Below are positions 47,952-56,727 of a stretch of DNA of 64,000 bases, piece by piece. The position numbers were made by a program, and so were the translations under genes. Below the pieces are notes generated by a model. The model did no database searches. It saw only the letters and a list, made by a program, of their open reading frames with translations, and was not told the DNA's origin. Position 1 is the first letter of the stretch; every line of letters starts with the position of its first letter. Source of the DNA: JAIBJN01 sp963839745. Its GTDB lineage: Bacteria; Actinomycetota; Thermoleophilia; Gaiellales; Gaiellaceae. Where the stretch lies: positions 124,001-188,000 of the forward strand of contig CAWIWC010000006.1 in assembly GCA_963839745.1 (NCBI GenBank), written 5' to 3'.

Positions 47952-49873
47952 ATGGGCTATCCGCGCCTGGGCCCTCCTTCCAGCTCTCGTGGCGGCGCTT
48001 GCAGCCGCAACGCCGGCCGCAGCCGACCTCCAGGACGAAATCGCCCTCGCCGAGCGCTACGCACCGGTGGTCCGCCTCGTCGAGCAGCTCGAGGAATGCG
48101 GGCCCGGTGAGCCGTACGAGCCGCTGAACGTCGACCTCCTCTTCGACGAGCCCACGGTCGCGCTGCGCGGGCCCTGGGGCGGCGGCGACCTCGTCGAGAT
48201 CGCGCCGACGGCCGACGACCTCGCGGACGGCCTGTACGAGTACCACCTCGACTTCCCCGGAAACGCGCTCGACCCGGGCTGCACCTACGAGCTTTGGGCG
48301 CGCCGCCTGAGCGAGGGCGACGCCCCGGCCGTCTACGCACACGTCGCCGGCGACCCGAGCCACCCCGGCGAGCTGGCGCTCCAGTACTGGCTCTTCTACG
48401 CCTACAACGACTGGAACAACCTCCACGAAGGCGACTGGGAGATGATCCAGCTCGTCTTCGAGGCCGAGGACGCCGCCGCGGCGCTCGAGGTCGAGCCTAC
48501 GAGAGTCGGCTACAGCCAGCACGAGGGCGCCGAGCAGGCCGACTGGGGCGAGGACAAGCTCGAGATCGTGGACGGGACGCACCCCGTCGTCCACCCGGCC
48601 GCCGGCTCGCACGCCAACTTCTACGAGGAAGGGCTCTATCTGGGCAGCTCGGCCGAGCAGGGGGTCGGCTGCGACGACACGAGCGGACCGACCGTCGACC
48701 TGCGGCCGACCGTGGTCACGATCCCGAGCGACCCGGACGCCGCCCAGGACGCCTATCCCTGGATCGACTACCAGGGCCGCTGGGGCGAGCTCCAGCGCGC
48801 TTTCTTCAACGGCCCCACCGGCCCCAACCTGAAGACGCAGTGGACGGAGCCCATCACCTGGTCCGAGGGCTGGCGTGACCAGAGCTACGCGGTGCCGGCC
48901 GGCGGCGCGCTCGGGACCGGGGCGACCGACTTCTTCTGCGACGCGATCGCCGGCGGCTCGAAGGCGCTTCAGCGGGCCCTCGAGAACCCGCCGCTCATCC
49001 TCGGCGTCCTTGCGGTGTTGCTCGCTACTCGTCGTCCTCCTCGTCTCGCGGGCGACGTGGACGCCGTCGGCTCCGCTGCGCCTTGCGCGGCGCCGCGCCT
49101 GGGGCCAGATTCTCGCCACGTCGCTGCGCATGTACTGGAGGCGGCCCGGTCTCTTCCTGGGGATCGGCCTCGTGATGCTTCCGATCTCGATCGTCGTCGC
49201 TGTCCTCCAGGCGCTGATCACCGGAGCCGCGGGCTTTGCCGGGATCGACGCCGACGGCGAGGGCGCCACCCTGCTCGTCCTGCTCGTCGTCGCCCTCCTG
49301 ACGACGCTGACGCTGGCAGGCGTCGGCCTCGTCCAGGCGGCGGCTGCCCGGGCCCTGGTCGAAGTCGACGAGGGCCGCCCAGTTGGGCCGGTCGACGCCT
49401 ACCGGCTCGCGCTCGACAGCGTGAGGCCGCTGCTGGGCGCGCTCGCCATCGCGGTCATCATCGTCTCGCTGCTGACAACGTCCGTGATCCTGATCCCCAT
49501 CGCCGTCTGGCTCGCCGTGCGCTGGGCCCTGATCGCGCCGATCGTCGAGCTCGAGACCCACCCGGCGCTCGGTGCCCTGCGGCGAAGCGGCAAGCTCGTC
49601 CGCTTGAACTGGTTGAAGGTCGCCACGTTGGCGATCGTCGGCGGCGCGCTCGCGCTTGCCGTTGGCCCCGTCCTCGGCGTGCTTCTCATCCTCCTGCTCG
49701 ACGCGCCTCTCGCGCTCGCCAACGTCGTCGCCGGGATCGTCTACGCCGTGGCGATTCCCTATGTCGCGCTCGCCACCGTCTACGTGTACTTCGACGCGCG
49801 TGTGCGCGACGAGCTGGCCGCCGATCGGGACCCCGAGGTGCTGCCGGCCGAGATCGACCTCGCTAGCGGCTAG
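47952..49873 (+). pseudogene. Vps62-like domain plus multi-pass membrane domain, two apparent frameshifts
   Basis: The gene reads through three frames. ATG 47952 is followed, one base later, by a frame giving a good signal peptide (AIRAWALLPALVAALAAATPAAAD). A Vps62-related domain comes next (RYAPVVRLVEQLEECGPGEP, QYWLFYAYNDWNNLHEGDWEM, YSQHEGAEQADWGEDK, HPAAGSHANFYEEG). At about 49025 the frame changes again into a membrane domain of about six helices (YWRRPGLFLGIGLVMLPI ... ATVYVYFDARVRDEL) like glycerophosphodiesterase-type membrane domains. One extra base in ATGGGC (47952-47957) and one near CTCGCTACTCG (49021-49031) would restore a 639-residue protein; 1922 bases is 640 codons plus two. 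Function unknown. Confidence 0.7.
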
Positions 49874-50243
49874 GCCACGGCGTCCGGCGCCAGCCGTCGT
49901 AGAGCGTCCGGAGCGCAAGCCCGCATGCGATCGCCGGGATTTCGATGACGATGTAGAAGATCTGACCGAGCCAGACCGGCAAGGGCTCGCTGAACTGCGT
50001 CTCGGGATACCCGGCGGGTATGGCCAGGAAGACCAGGGCAATCGGCAGCAGTAGCGCCGCCCACTCGCGAATCGCCCAACCGAAGGCCACGTGGGCGGCC
50101 AGCACGAGCGCGATCACCGACCAGTTTCGCCAATCGTCACTGCTCTCGAACCGGCCCTGATCGACGAACCCGTACAGCCACACCATGCCGACCGCCAGAT
50201 AGGCGAGCGCTCCGATCGCGAACCTTCGAATTCGCAATCTCAT
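49863..50243 (-). CDS. Hypothetical four-helix membrane protein
   Basis: 126 residues, helices at about 8-26, 40-56, 60-78 and 85-110. WRNWSVIALVLAAHVAFGWAIREW and VWLGQIFYIVIEIPAIACGLALR are the main segments. No family recognised. A promoter with an overlapping palindromic operator lies immediately upstream, so the gene is probably specifically regulated. It overlaps the end of the convergent Vps62-like gene by 11 bases. Confidence 0.65.
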   Translation of the reverse strand: MRLRIRRFAIGALAYLAVGMVWLYGFVDQGRFESSDDWRNWSVIALVLAAHVAFGWAIREWAALLLPIALVFLAIPAGYPETQFSEPLPVWLGQIFYIVIEIPAIACGLALRTLYDGWRRTPWPSR

Positions 50244-50244
50244 G

Positions 50245-50278
50245 TCTGCTATATAGCAGAGAAGAGATAACGAGTAAA
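50245..50278 (-). promoter_or_regulatory. Promoter with overlapping perfect palindromic operator
   Basis: TCTGCTATATAGCAGA (50245-50260) is a perfect 16-base palindrome one base from the ATG at 50243. Its centre TATATA (50250-50255) serves as the -10; minus-strand TTTACT (50278-50273) lies 17 bases away as -35. A repressor bound here would block RNA polymerase. The transcript would be nearly leaderless. PadR or GntR families bind such sites; which one is unknown. Confidence 0.6.
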
Positions 50279-50280
50279 GA

Positions 50281-50312
50281 GAGGCGGGCCCGCCGTGAAG
50301 CAGGCCCGCCTC
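50281..50312 (-). terminator. Terminator of the LVIVD-repeat gene
   Basis: GAGGCGGGCC (50281-50290) and GGCCCGCCTC (50303-50312), ten perfect pairs with a 12-base loop. On the minus strand it is followed by TCTTTACTC. Confidence 0.75.
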
Positions 50313-50319
50313 ATGGTTC

Positions 50320-52089
50320 CTACGGGGCGGCCTTGCCCTTCGGCTTCACGATCCAGAGACCGCTGGCCGCATCGCTCCCGAAGATGACACCGTCCTCGCG
50401 AATGAAGACGCCCCACATCCCGGTGAAGGGAAGATCTTCGCCGGCCGGGGGCGGCACGAACTGGCCGACGAACTTCGGATCACGCGGCCGTCGCTTGTCC
50501 AGGGGCCCGAGATCGAGTGCGACGATCCCGTTCGAGTACCAGGAGCTGTACGCCCGGTCGCCCATGACCTCCGTGTTGTGGATCGTCCAGTCGCCCACGG
50601 GTGCAGGCAGCGTGTGCACATTCCTGACGTCGTCGAACTTGGCCACCTGACGGCCCGACTCCGCGTCGTAGATTCGCAGGTAGCCCCACGACGGCTTCAG
50701 TGCCTTCAGCGTCGCGAAGCCGGCGGCGACCATCCCCTGCGCGGTCTCGTGGTCGGTGAAGAGCACGGGGATGCCGACCTCGCCGAAGTCGAACCACTGC
50801 GGGCTCGTGTTCTCGGCGACGAAGTCGTGGACGAGCGCGACGGCGCCGGCAGCTTCGGCGGCCGCCTCCTGCTCCGGCTGCAGGCAGAGCGGCTCGTCAC
50901 CACTTGCGTCGAAGAACGGAAACGGCGTGTAGGCGACCGCGATCTTGCCCGCCGTCCCGACAGGGTAGTCCGCCACAGCGCAGCCCTGGTTGGCGGCCAT
51001 GACGACCGGCGCGGCAACCTTGTGCTTGCGCTCGAGCCAGAGCGGAGCGCTTCCCGCGCTCTCCACGCCGATGCCTTGCCCGCGCTTTCCGTACCGGATC
51101 TCCGCAGGCGACCTCGGGGAAGTGTCCTCGTCGTTCTGGAGGATGAACTCCCTACCTCGCTTGTTCACGTAGGGCGTCATCGAGTGCGCGTCGCCGTCAT
51201 CCGACTCCTCGAACGTCGTCCGAGTGAGCAGCACCGGGTTCGCGGGGTCGCTGATGTCGAACGTGAGAACGCCGAGGTCCCAGTACGAGACGTATGCCTT
51301 CATCCCATCCTCACTCGCCCGGGCGCTGTGGGCGAACGTCGCGCCGAACTCGCCCTGACCGTAGAACGGGCCCGGGGAGAGGCCGGCGCCGCCGGCGCCC
51401 CACTCGGCTACCTGAACCGGCATGCGCGGATTCGTGACGTCGACGATGAAGAAGTCGCCCATGGCCATCGGATCGAACCACTCGCCGAACGGGTGCGCGA
51501 GCAGCGCGTAGACCTTGCCGCCCCGCTGGAAGAGATCGAGCTCGTGCACGCCGCCAGAGCCGTGGCCGACGGGAAACTCGCCGAGCTTCTGAGGGTTGGA
51601 CGGGTCGGTGACGTTCCAGAGCTCGAGGCCGAACTCCTGGTCGTCGAGCGCGGGATCTTCGCCGCAGCGCTGGATGCCGATCGCGAGCAGGTCGCCTGAG
51701 AAGGACGGCGTCGAGACGCGCCGGACGACCATGTCCTCGGCGTCCGTGCCCTCACGCCCTCCGGCAGTCGCGATCAGCTCCGGCCGACGCAGGTTCGAGA
51801 CGTCGAGAATTCGCACACCCGTGCCGGTGCACGGGATCGCCCAGGTTCCGACATAGGCGAAGTTCCCGTGGACCCAGACGTCGCCGTTCACGTCGGTCAT
51901 GCCGAGATCGTTGTTTCCGAGCACGCGGAAGTTCTTGACGATCCCCTTCCCGGAGGCCGGGCCTCCCTTCATGGCCATCATCGCCTCACGCTTCTCGAGC
52001 CCCGGGTTCCAGGCCGAAGCCACCTGCACGGCGACCAGAGCGCAGACGACCGGAACCACAGCAAGCAAAACGCGCCTGCTCCAGTTCAT
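50320..52089 (-). CDS. Secreted LVIVD-repeat beta-propeller-like protein with PA-like insert
   Basis: 589 residues. A signal peptide (RRVLLAVVPVVCALVAVQVASA) is followed by LVIVD/choice-of-anchor-type repeats: FAYVGTWAIPCTGTGVRILDV, FGLELWNVTDPSNPQKLGEF, DFFIVDVTNPRMPVQVAEW, GVLTFDISDPANPVLL. Around residues 340-450 a PA-like insert (AVALVHDFVAENTSPQWFDF, GIPVLFTDHETAQGMVAAG) interrupts them, then further repeats to GSDAASGLWIVKP. Many actinobacterial secreted proteins have this plan; the function is unknown. ATG at 52089 gives the best signal peptide. A terminator lies just downstream. Confidence 0.85.
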   Translation of the reverse strand: MNWSRRVLLAVVPVVCALVAVQVASAWNPGLEKREAMMAMKGGPASGKGIVKNFRVLGNNDLGMTDVNGDVWVHGNFAYVGTWAIPCTGTGVRILDVSNLRRPELIATAGGREGTDAEDMVVRRVSTPSFSGDLLAIGIQRCGEDPALDDQEFGLELWNVTDPSNPQKLGEFPVGHGSGGVHELDLFQRGGKVYALLAHPFGEWFDPMAMGDFFIVDVTNPRMPVQVAEWGAGGAGLSPGPFYGQGEFGATFAHSARASEDGMKAYVSYWDLGVLTFDISDPANPVLLTRTTFEESDDGDAHSMTPYVNKRGREFILQNDEDTSPRSPAEIRYGKRGQGIGVESAGSAPLWLERKHKVAAPVVMAANQGCAVADYPVGTAGKIAVAYTPFPFFDASGDEPLCLQPEQEAAAEAAGAVALVHDFVAENTSPQWFDFGEVGIPVLFTDHETAQGMVAAGFATLKALKPSWGYLRIYDAESGRQVAKFDDVRNVHTLPAPVGDWTIHNTEVMGDRAYSSWYSNGIVALDLGPLDKRRPRDPKFVGQFVPPPAGEDLPFTGMWGVFIREDGVIFGSDAASGLWIVKPKGKAAP

Positions 52090-52116
52090 TGCCGCACCTC
52101 CTAGCCCCCCCAAGGG

Positions 52117-52353
52117 GTGGAAGGAGCGAACCGTACTCCCCGGAGGCAGGCGCCGCAACCCTCCCCCACGATGCCGTCGGCAGCCGGGCCCTACACGGCG
52201 ACCGCCTCCAGCACGGGCACGTACACCGTGACCGTCGCGCGCGTCGACGGGCAGACCTGGAACCCGATCACCGTCACCTACCTCGTGACGGCGACCGACC
52301 GGGCCGGGAACACGAGCGCCGCGACGACGCTGACGTACAACGTGACGCGCTAG
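52117..52353 (+). pseudogene. Fragment of an Ig-like repeat surface protein
   Basis: Up to 78 residues. From about 52171 the sequence YTATASSTGTYTVTVARVDGQ, TYLVTATDRAGNTSAATTLTYNV is the closing half of a bacterial Ig-like/HYR-type domain seen at the C-terminus of large secreted proteins. There is no signal peptide or complete domain, so it is probably the 3' remnant of a deleted gene. Could be a small intact protein, but that seems unlikely. Confidence 0.5.
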
Positions 52354-52392
52354 AAGCTCTGCGCGGGCACTCGAAACTAGACTCTTCCGACG

Positions 52393-52845
52393 ATGACGAC
52401 CCGCGCGCTCGCCGTTCTCTTCGCCTGTGTCGCGCTGGCCGCCTGCGGCGGCGGCGACGAGGGCTCGGACGAGTTCCTTTCGCAGGCCAACGCGGTCTGC
52501 GCCGAGTACGGGCCGAAGATCGAGGCGGTCCCGCCTCCGCTCGAGGACATCGACGAGTGGGGCGCGGTCGGCGCCGACATCGGCGACCAGCTCGAGGCCT
52601 CCGTCAACGAGCTTCGACTCGTCCAGCCGCCGGACGACCTCACGGACGCCTATGCGGAGTGGATCGGCCTCCGAGCCGATCTGCTCACGTCCATGCGCGC
52701 CGTCCAGGACGCCGGGAACAACCACGACGAGGCGGGAGTCGAGGCCGGGCTGAGCGAGATCCGCGAGACCCAGGCCCGCGCCGACGAGCTCGCCGAAGAG
52801 CTCGGCCTCGCCGAGTGCTCGCCGACCGGCATCACCCTCGAGTAG
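52393..52845 (+). CDS. Putative lipoprotein
   Basis: 150 residues. Signal peptide with lipobox LAAC (MTTRALAVLFACVALAAC), followed by GGGDEGSDE and a helical acidic domain (EFLSQANAVCAEYGPKIEAV... IRETQARADELAEELGL) with two cysteines that could pair. It resembles small actinobacterial lipoproteins of unknown function. It ends close to the convergent paaG-like gene. Confidence 0.8.
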   Translation: MTTRALAVLFACVALAACGGGDEGSDEFLSQANAVCAEYGPKIEAVPPPLEDIDEWGAVGADIGDQLEASVNELRLVQPPDDLTDAYAEWIGLRADLLTSMRAVQDAGNNHDEAGVEAGLSEIRETQARADELAEELGLAECSPTGITLE

Positions 52846-52851
52846 AGAGCC

Positions 52852-53622
52852 CTAGCGGCCGCTGAAGCGCGGCTCGCGCTTCTCGAGGAAGGCGGCCACG
52901 CCCTCCGCGAAGTCCTCGGTCCGGGTGGCGGCGACCTGGAGCTGCGCCTCGAGCTCGAGCTGATCCTCGAGCCGTGAGGTAGACGCGCGCTGGAAAAGGC
53001 GCTTCGTCATCGCGATCGCCCGGGTGGGCAGTGCGGCCAGCTCGGCCGCCCGCTCCTGCGTCCTCGCCAGCACCGCGTCCGTGTCGACGACCTCCGAGAC
53101 GAGCCCCCAGGCCAGCGCCTCCTGCGCGTCGATCTTGCGGCCGGAGCACATCCACTCGAACGCCCGCGAGTACCCGAGCAGCTGAGGGACGAGCCACGAC
53201 CCGCCCGTGTCCGGGACGAGGCCGACGCTGATGAACGCAGGGACGAACGCCGCCTTGTCGGCGGCGATCCGCAGGTCGCAGGCGCACGCCAGCGAGAGAC
53301 CCGCGCCGGCGGCGGCGCCGTTCACCGCCGCGAGCACCGGCTTCTCGAGGCCTTGCAGGCCGAGCACGTGCCGGTTCCAGCGCTCGCGAAGGAGCCCGGC
53401 GACGTCGCGGTCGCCTCCGCTGAGCTCGGTGAGGTCCTGGCCGACGCAGAAGCCGCGGCCGGAGCCGGTGAGGACGACGGCGCGCACCTCGGGGTCGGCT
53501 GCCTCCTTGAGCGCGGCCGAGAACGCCTTGTGCTGCGCGGCGTCGAACGCGTTGAGCTTGTCCGGGCGGTTCAGCGCGATCGTCAGGACCGCGCCGTCGC
53601 GTGTCGTCTCGACCTCAGCCAT
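52852..53622 (-). CDS. paaG: Enoyl-CoA hydratase/isomerase, PaaG-like
   Basis: 256 residues, crotonase fold. ALNRPDKLNAFDAAQ at the start, GSGRGFCVGQDLTEL (oxyanion hole 1), PVLAAVNGAAAGAGLSLACACDL (oxyanion hole 2) and FISVGLVPDTGGSWLVPQLLG, where Asp instead of Glu in the PDTGG is characteristic of the ring-1,2-epoxyphenylacetyl-CoA isomerase PaaG. That enzyme converts the epoxide made by PaaABC to the oxepin. The paa operon at 44-46 kb makes this plausible. Divergent from the htrA-like gene. Confidence 0.85.
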   Translation of the reverse strand: MAEVETTRDGAVLTIALNRPDKLNAFDAAQHKAFSAALKEAADPEVRAVVLTGSGRGFCVGQDLTELSGGDRDVAGLLRERWNRHVLGLQGLEKPVLAAVNGAAAGAGLSLACACDLRIAADKAAFVPAFISVGLVPDTGGSWLVPQLLGYSRAFEWMCSGRKIDAQEALAWGLVSEVVDTDAVLARTQERAAELAALPTRAIAMTKRLFQRASTSRLEDQLELEAQLQVAATRTEDFAEGVAAFLEKREPRFSGR

Positions 53623-53653
53623 CCCGCTCCTCGGTAGACCTGAACGTGTTCGG

Positions 53654-53659
53654 TAGCGT
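53654..53659 (+). promoter_or_regulatory. -10 element (TAGCGT) of the leaderless htrA-like gene
   Basis: TAGCGT stands seven bases before ATG 53667, identical in sequence and spacing to the element at 26589. The -35 region has no clear match. Confidence 0.45.
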
Positions 53660-53666
53660 GGAACCG

Positions 53667-54677
53667 ATGGCCGATCTTACGTTCATCGACGCGCTCCTCG
53701 GGCCGGAGCAGCCGGCCGGCACAGGACAGAGCTCGGACGAGGAGGCGCTCGACGCCTACTCGCGCGCGGTGGTCACCGTCGCCGAGCGGCTCTCGCCGTC
53801 CGTGGCGAACCTGCGCGTGTCGCGGCGCGTCCGCGGCGGGCGACTGGCGACCGGCGGCGGCAGCGGTGTCGTGATCACGCCGGACGGCTTCATACTGACC
53901 TCGGCGCACGTCGTCGCGGGGACTGACAGAGGCGTGGACGCATCGTTCGTCGACGGGCGCGAGGTGCGCGCCGAGGTGGTCGGCGCCGACCCGCTCTCCG
54001 ACCTCGCCGTGCTCCGCTCGGACGCCGCCGGGCTCGAGCCCGCCGTCCTCGGGGACGCCGAGAGCCTTCGCGTCGGCCAGCTCGTGGTCGCCATCGGCAA
54101 CCCGAACGGCTTCGCCGGCTCCGTGACCGCCGGGGTCGTCTCGGCGCTGGGGCGCTCGCTGCCGGTCAGCTCCCGGACAGCCGGCCGTATCGTCGAGAAC
54201 GTGATCCAGACGGACGCCGCGCTCAACCCGGGCAACTCCGGCGGAGCGCTTGCCGACGGACGCGGGTACGTCGTCGGCATCAACACCGCGGTTGCGGGCG
54301 TCGGACTCGGCCTGGCCGTGCCGATCAACGCGACGACGCGGAAGATCATCGGCGCGCTCATGCGCGACGGGCGGTTCACGCGCGCCTACATCGGGATCGC
54401 CGGCGGCTCCAGGCCGCTGCCCCCGAGGCTCGCGCGCGAGCTCGACCGCACGACCGGCGTCGAGGTGGTCGAGGTCGTGGAGGGCAGCCCCGCCGCGAAC
54501 GCCGGGCTCCGTCGCGAGGACCTGATCGTCGCCGTGGGCGAGACGCCGGTCGAGGGCGTGGACGACCTCCAGCGCCTGATGACGGGCGAGCTGATCGGCG
54601 AGAGCGTGACCACGACCGTGCTTCGTGAGGGGAGCCGGATCGAGGTCCGGCTGGTCCCGGTCGAGCTCGAGGTCTAG
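53667..54677 (+). CDS. HtrA/DegP-like trypsin protease with PDZ domain, no membrane anchor
   Basis: 336 residues. Catalytic triad: His in ILTSAHVVAGT (about 77), Asp in DPLSDLAVLRSD (about 109) and Ser in ALNPGNSGGALADG (about 190). A PDZ domain follows (about 235-325: RAYIGIAGGSRPLPP, VVEGSPAANAGLRREDLIVAVGETPVEG). The N-terminus MADLTFIDALLGPEQPAGTG has neither signal peptide nor helix, so it would be cytoplasmic, unlike most HtrA proteins. No upstream start offers a signal. Promoter and -10 suggest a leaderless mRNA. Confidence 0.9.
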   Translation: MADLTFIDALLGPEQPAGTGQSSDEEALDAYSRAVVTVAERLSPSVANLRVSRRVRGGRLATGGGSGVVITPDGFILTSAHVVAGTDRGVDASFVDGREVRAEVVGADPLSDLAVLRSDAAGLEPAVLGDAESLRVGQLVVAIGNPNGFAGSVTAGVVSALGRSLPVSSRTAGRIVENVIQTDAALNPGNSGGALADGRGYVVGINTAVAGVGLGLAVPINATTRKIIGALMRDGRFTRAYIGIAGGSRPLPPRLARELDRTTGVEVVEVVEGSPAANAGLRREDLIVAVGETPVEGVDDLQRLMTGELIGESVTTTVLREGSRIEVRLVPVELEV

Positions 54678-54685
54678 ACCAGGCG

Positions 54686-55870
54686 CTAGCCGATCTCGAT
54701 CCCGCCGGGCTCGGCGGCGTGATGGCGGTCGTGCTGTGCGAGCTCGAGGACGATCTGGGCGCCGACCGCCGCGAAGAGCACGGCTAGGACGGGCACGATT
54801 CCGATCTCCGCCCCGACCGCGCCGACGCCGAGTGCGAGCGCCGCCGTCCCCAGGCGCAGCCAGACGTCGATGTCGCCGCGGGACTGCGTGGTCACGAGGT
54901 GGAGCACGGCCACCGCGCCCATGAAGAGCGCGACGCCGACGCCGATGATCCACGACACCTCGTCCGTGAGGCCGGCCTCTTGGGTCGCCTCGATCGCGAG
55001 CTTCACGCCGGCGCCGAGGGCGGCGAGGCCGATCAGGAGCGGCAGGTGCGCGTACAGGTATGTCTGGCCGGCGGCGATCGTCCGCTTGACGATCGAGGAA
55101 TCGACATAGTCGAAGTAGAGCCACCAGAGGGCACCGGCGAGTGCGAAGCCGAGCGCCGCGGCGGCGCCGGACTCGAGACCCCAGCTCACGCTGGTCGTGC
55201 CGACGACGACCGCGAGCACGCTCTCGCCAAAGACGATGATCGTGAAGAGGCCGACGCGCTCCGGGATGTGGGAGCCGTGAATCGGGACCTTGCGGATCCG
55301 CTCGGCGCTCGCCAGCGGCGTCCCCAGGTCGATCGTCAACGCGACGGCCCAGATCCAGTAGCGGTACGGCGGCTCCACGGCCGCCGAGACGAGGAACAGC
55401 GCGATGCTCATGCTGAAGGCGGGGATGTAGACGTTGAGCAGGGGTCGCGCCGCGGGCAGGTGCCACCAGGCGCGCGCGTTCAGGACGACAACCACCGTGC
55501 GGACGCCCGCGTACGCCAACGCGAAGCTCGCCGTGGCGCCGTGGAACGCGTCGGGGATCACCGAGGCGAGGACGGCCACGGTGAACATGCCGGCAATCAT
55601 CAGGATCCGGTGCGGCGGATCGTCCGTGTCGAAGCGGTCGGCGTAGAACGTGTAGCCGACCCACGCCCACCAGACGGCGACGAACAGCCCTGCGAAGACG
55701 AGGAAGCCGTGGACGCTCGGGTCCTCGCCCAGCCCGTCGGCAAGCTGGGCGACCGCGACGACGAAGACGAGATCGAAGAAGAGCTCGAGCCAGGTCGCGT
55801 GGCGCTCGTCCCCGTCGTCCTCGAGCGTGCGGAGCCGCGGAGGATCGTGCCAGCTGGACGCCGCCGCCAT
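54686..55870 (-). CDS. Low-temperature-requirement protein A (LtrA)
   Basis: 394 residues. WLELFFDLVFVVAVAQLADGLGED is the invariant LtrA start; WWAWVGYTFYADRFDTDD, HGSHIPERVGLFTIIVFGESVLAVV and WWLYFDYVDSS are its other conserved blocks. About eleven membrane helices. LtrA was named for a Listeria cold-growth gene; its molecular role is unknown. ATG 55870 is chosen since the longer start is a TTG. Confidence 0.92.
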   Translation of the reverse strand: MAAASSWHDPPRLRTLEDDGDERHATWLELFFDLVFVVAVAQLADGLGEDPSVHGFLVFAGLFVAVWWAWVGYTFYADRFDTDDPPHRILMIAGMFTVAVLASVIPDAFHGATASFALAYAGVRTVVVVLNARAWWHLPAARPLLNVYIPAFSMSIALFLVSAAVEPPYRYWIWAVALTIDLGTPLASAERIRKVPIHGSHIPERVGLFTIIVFGESVLAVVVGTTSVSWGLESGAAAALGFALAGALWWLYFDYVDSSIVKRTIAAGQTYLYAHLPLLIGLAALGAGVKLAIEATQEAGLTDEVSWIIGVGVALFMGAVAVLHLVTTQSRGDIDVWLRLGTAALALGVGAVGAEIGIVPVLAVLFAAVGAQIVLELAQHDRHHAAEPGGIEIG

Positions 55871-55910
55871 ATCCGGTGACAACGTACCGCGCGGCGCGCC
55901 GAATTCCGCG

Positions 55911-56678
55911 CTAGCGGCCCTTGAAGTCCGGCTTGCGCTTCTCCGTGAACGCGGTCAGCCCCTCGCGGGCGTCCTCGGACGCGAACGCGAGGTAGAGCGC
56001 CTTGCGCTCGTAGTCGAGCCCGGTCTCCAGGGTCGACTCGTAGGCCCGGTTGACGGACTCCTTGGCCAGGCGCTGCGCGATCGGGCCCTTCTCCGCGATC
56101 GCGCGCGCGACCGCCTTCGCCTCCTCGAGCCAGGCCTCCTTCGCCACGACGCGCGCCACGAGCCCGGCCCGCTCCGCCTCGTCGGCGGTGAGGAAACGGC
56201 CGGAGAGGATGACGTCCATCGCCTTCGCCTTGCCGATCGCCCGCGTGAGCCGCTGGGTGCCGCCGGCGCCCGGGATGATCCCGAGCCCCGTCTCGGGCTG
56301 GCCGAAGCGCGCGGTCTCCGAAGCGATGATGAGGTCGCAGGCCATGGCGAGCTCGTTGCCTCCGCCGAGGCAGAAGCCGGAGACGGCCGCGACGATCGGC
56401 GTGCGGATCCGGCGGATCGCGTCCCAGCGGTCGATGCGCCGCGCCTCGTACATGTCCATCGCGCTCGCCTCGGCCATCTGGCCGATGTCGGCACCGGCGG
56501 CGAAGGCCTTCTCCGAGCCGCCGAGGACGATGCAACGGATCCCGTCGTCAGCGTCGAGCTCCTCGAGCGAGTCGACGAGCAGGCCCATGACCTCGTCGTT
56601 GAGCGCGTTCAGCGCCTCGGGCCGGTTGAGGAGGACGATCCCGACCGGCGCCTCGCGCTCGACGAGGACGACGCTCAT
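55911..56678 (-). CDS. paaF: Enoyl-CoA hydratase, PaaF-like
   Basis: 255 residues. VGIVLLNRPEALNALNDEVM, GSEKAFAAGADIGQMAE, PIVAAVSGFCLGGGNELAMACD and ETGLGIIPGAGGTQRLTRAIG with the two catalytic glutamates (NEL and PET). This is the hydratase type seen in PaaF and FadB-type short-chain enoyl-CoA hydratases. It may hydrate the intermediate before thiolysis in the phenylacetate route or work in general beta-oxidation. ATG 56678 gives the standard start. Confidence 0.88.
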   Translation of the reverse strand: MSVVLVEREAPVGIVLLNRPEALNALNDEVMGLLVDSLEELDADDGIRCIVLGGSEKAFAAGADIGQMAEASAMDMYEARRIDRWDAIRRIRTPIVAAVSGFCLGGGNELAMACDLIIASETARFGQPETGLGIIPGAGGTQRLTRAIGKAKAMDVILSGRFLTADEAERAGLVARVVAKEAWLEEAKAVARAIAEKGPIAQRLAKESVNRAYESTLETGLDYERKALYLAFASEDAREGLTAFTEKRKPDFKGR

Positions 56679-56727
56679 TGGCGACCTCGCCAATGAGGGT
56701 GGGGAGCAGGCCATAGGCATGCGACGC

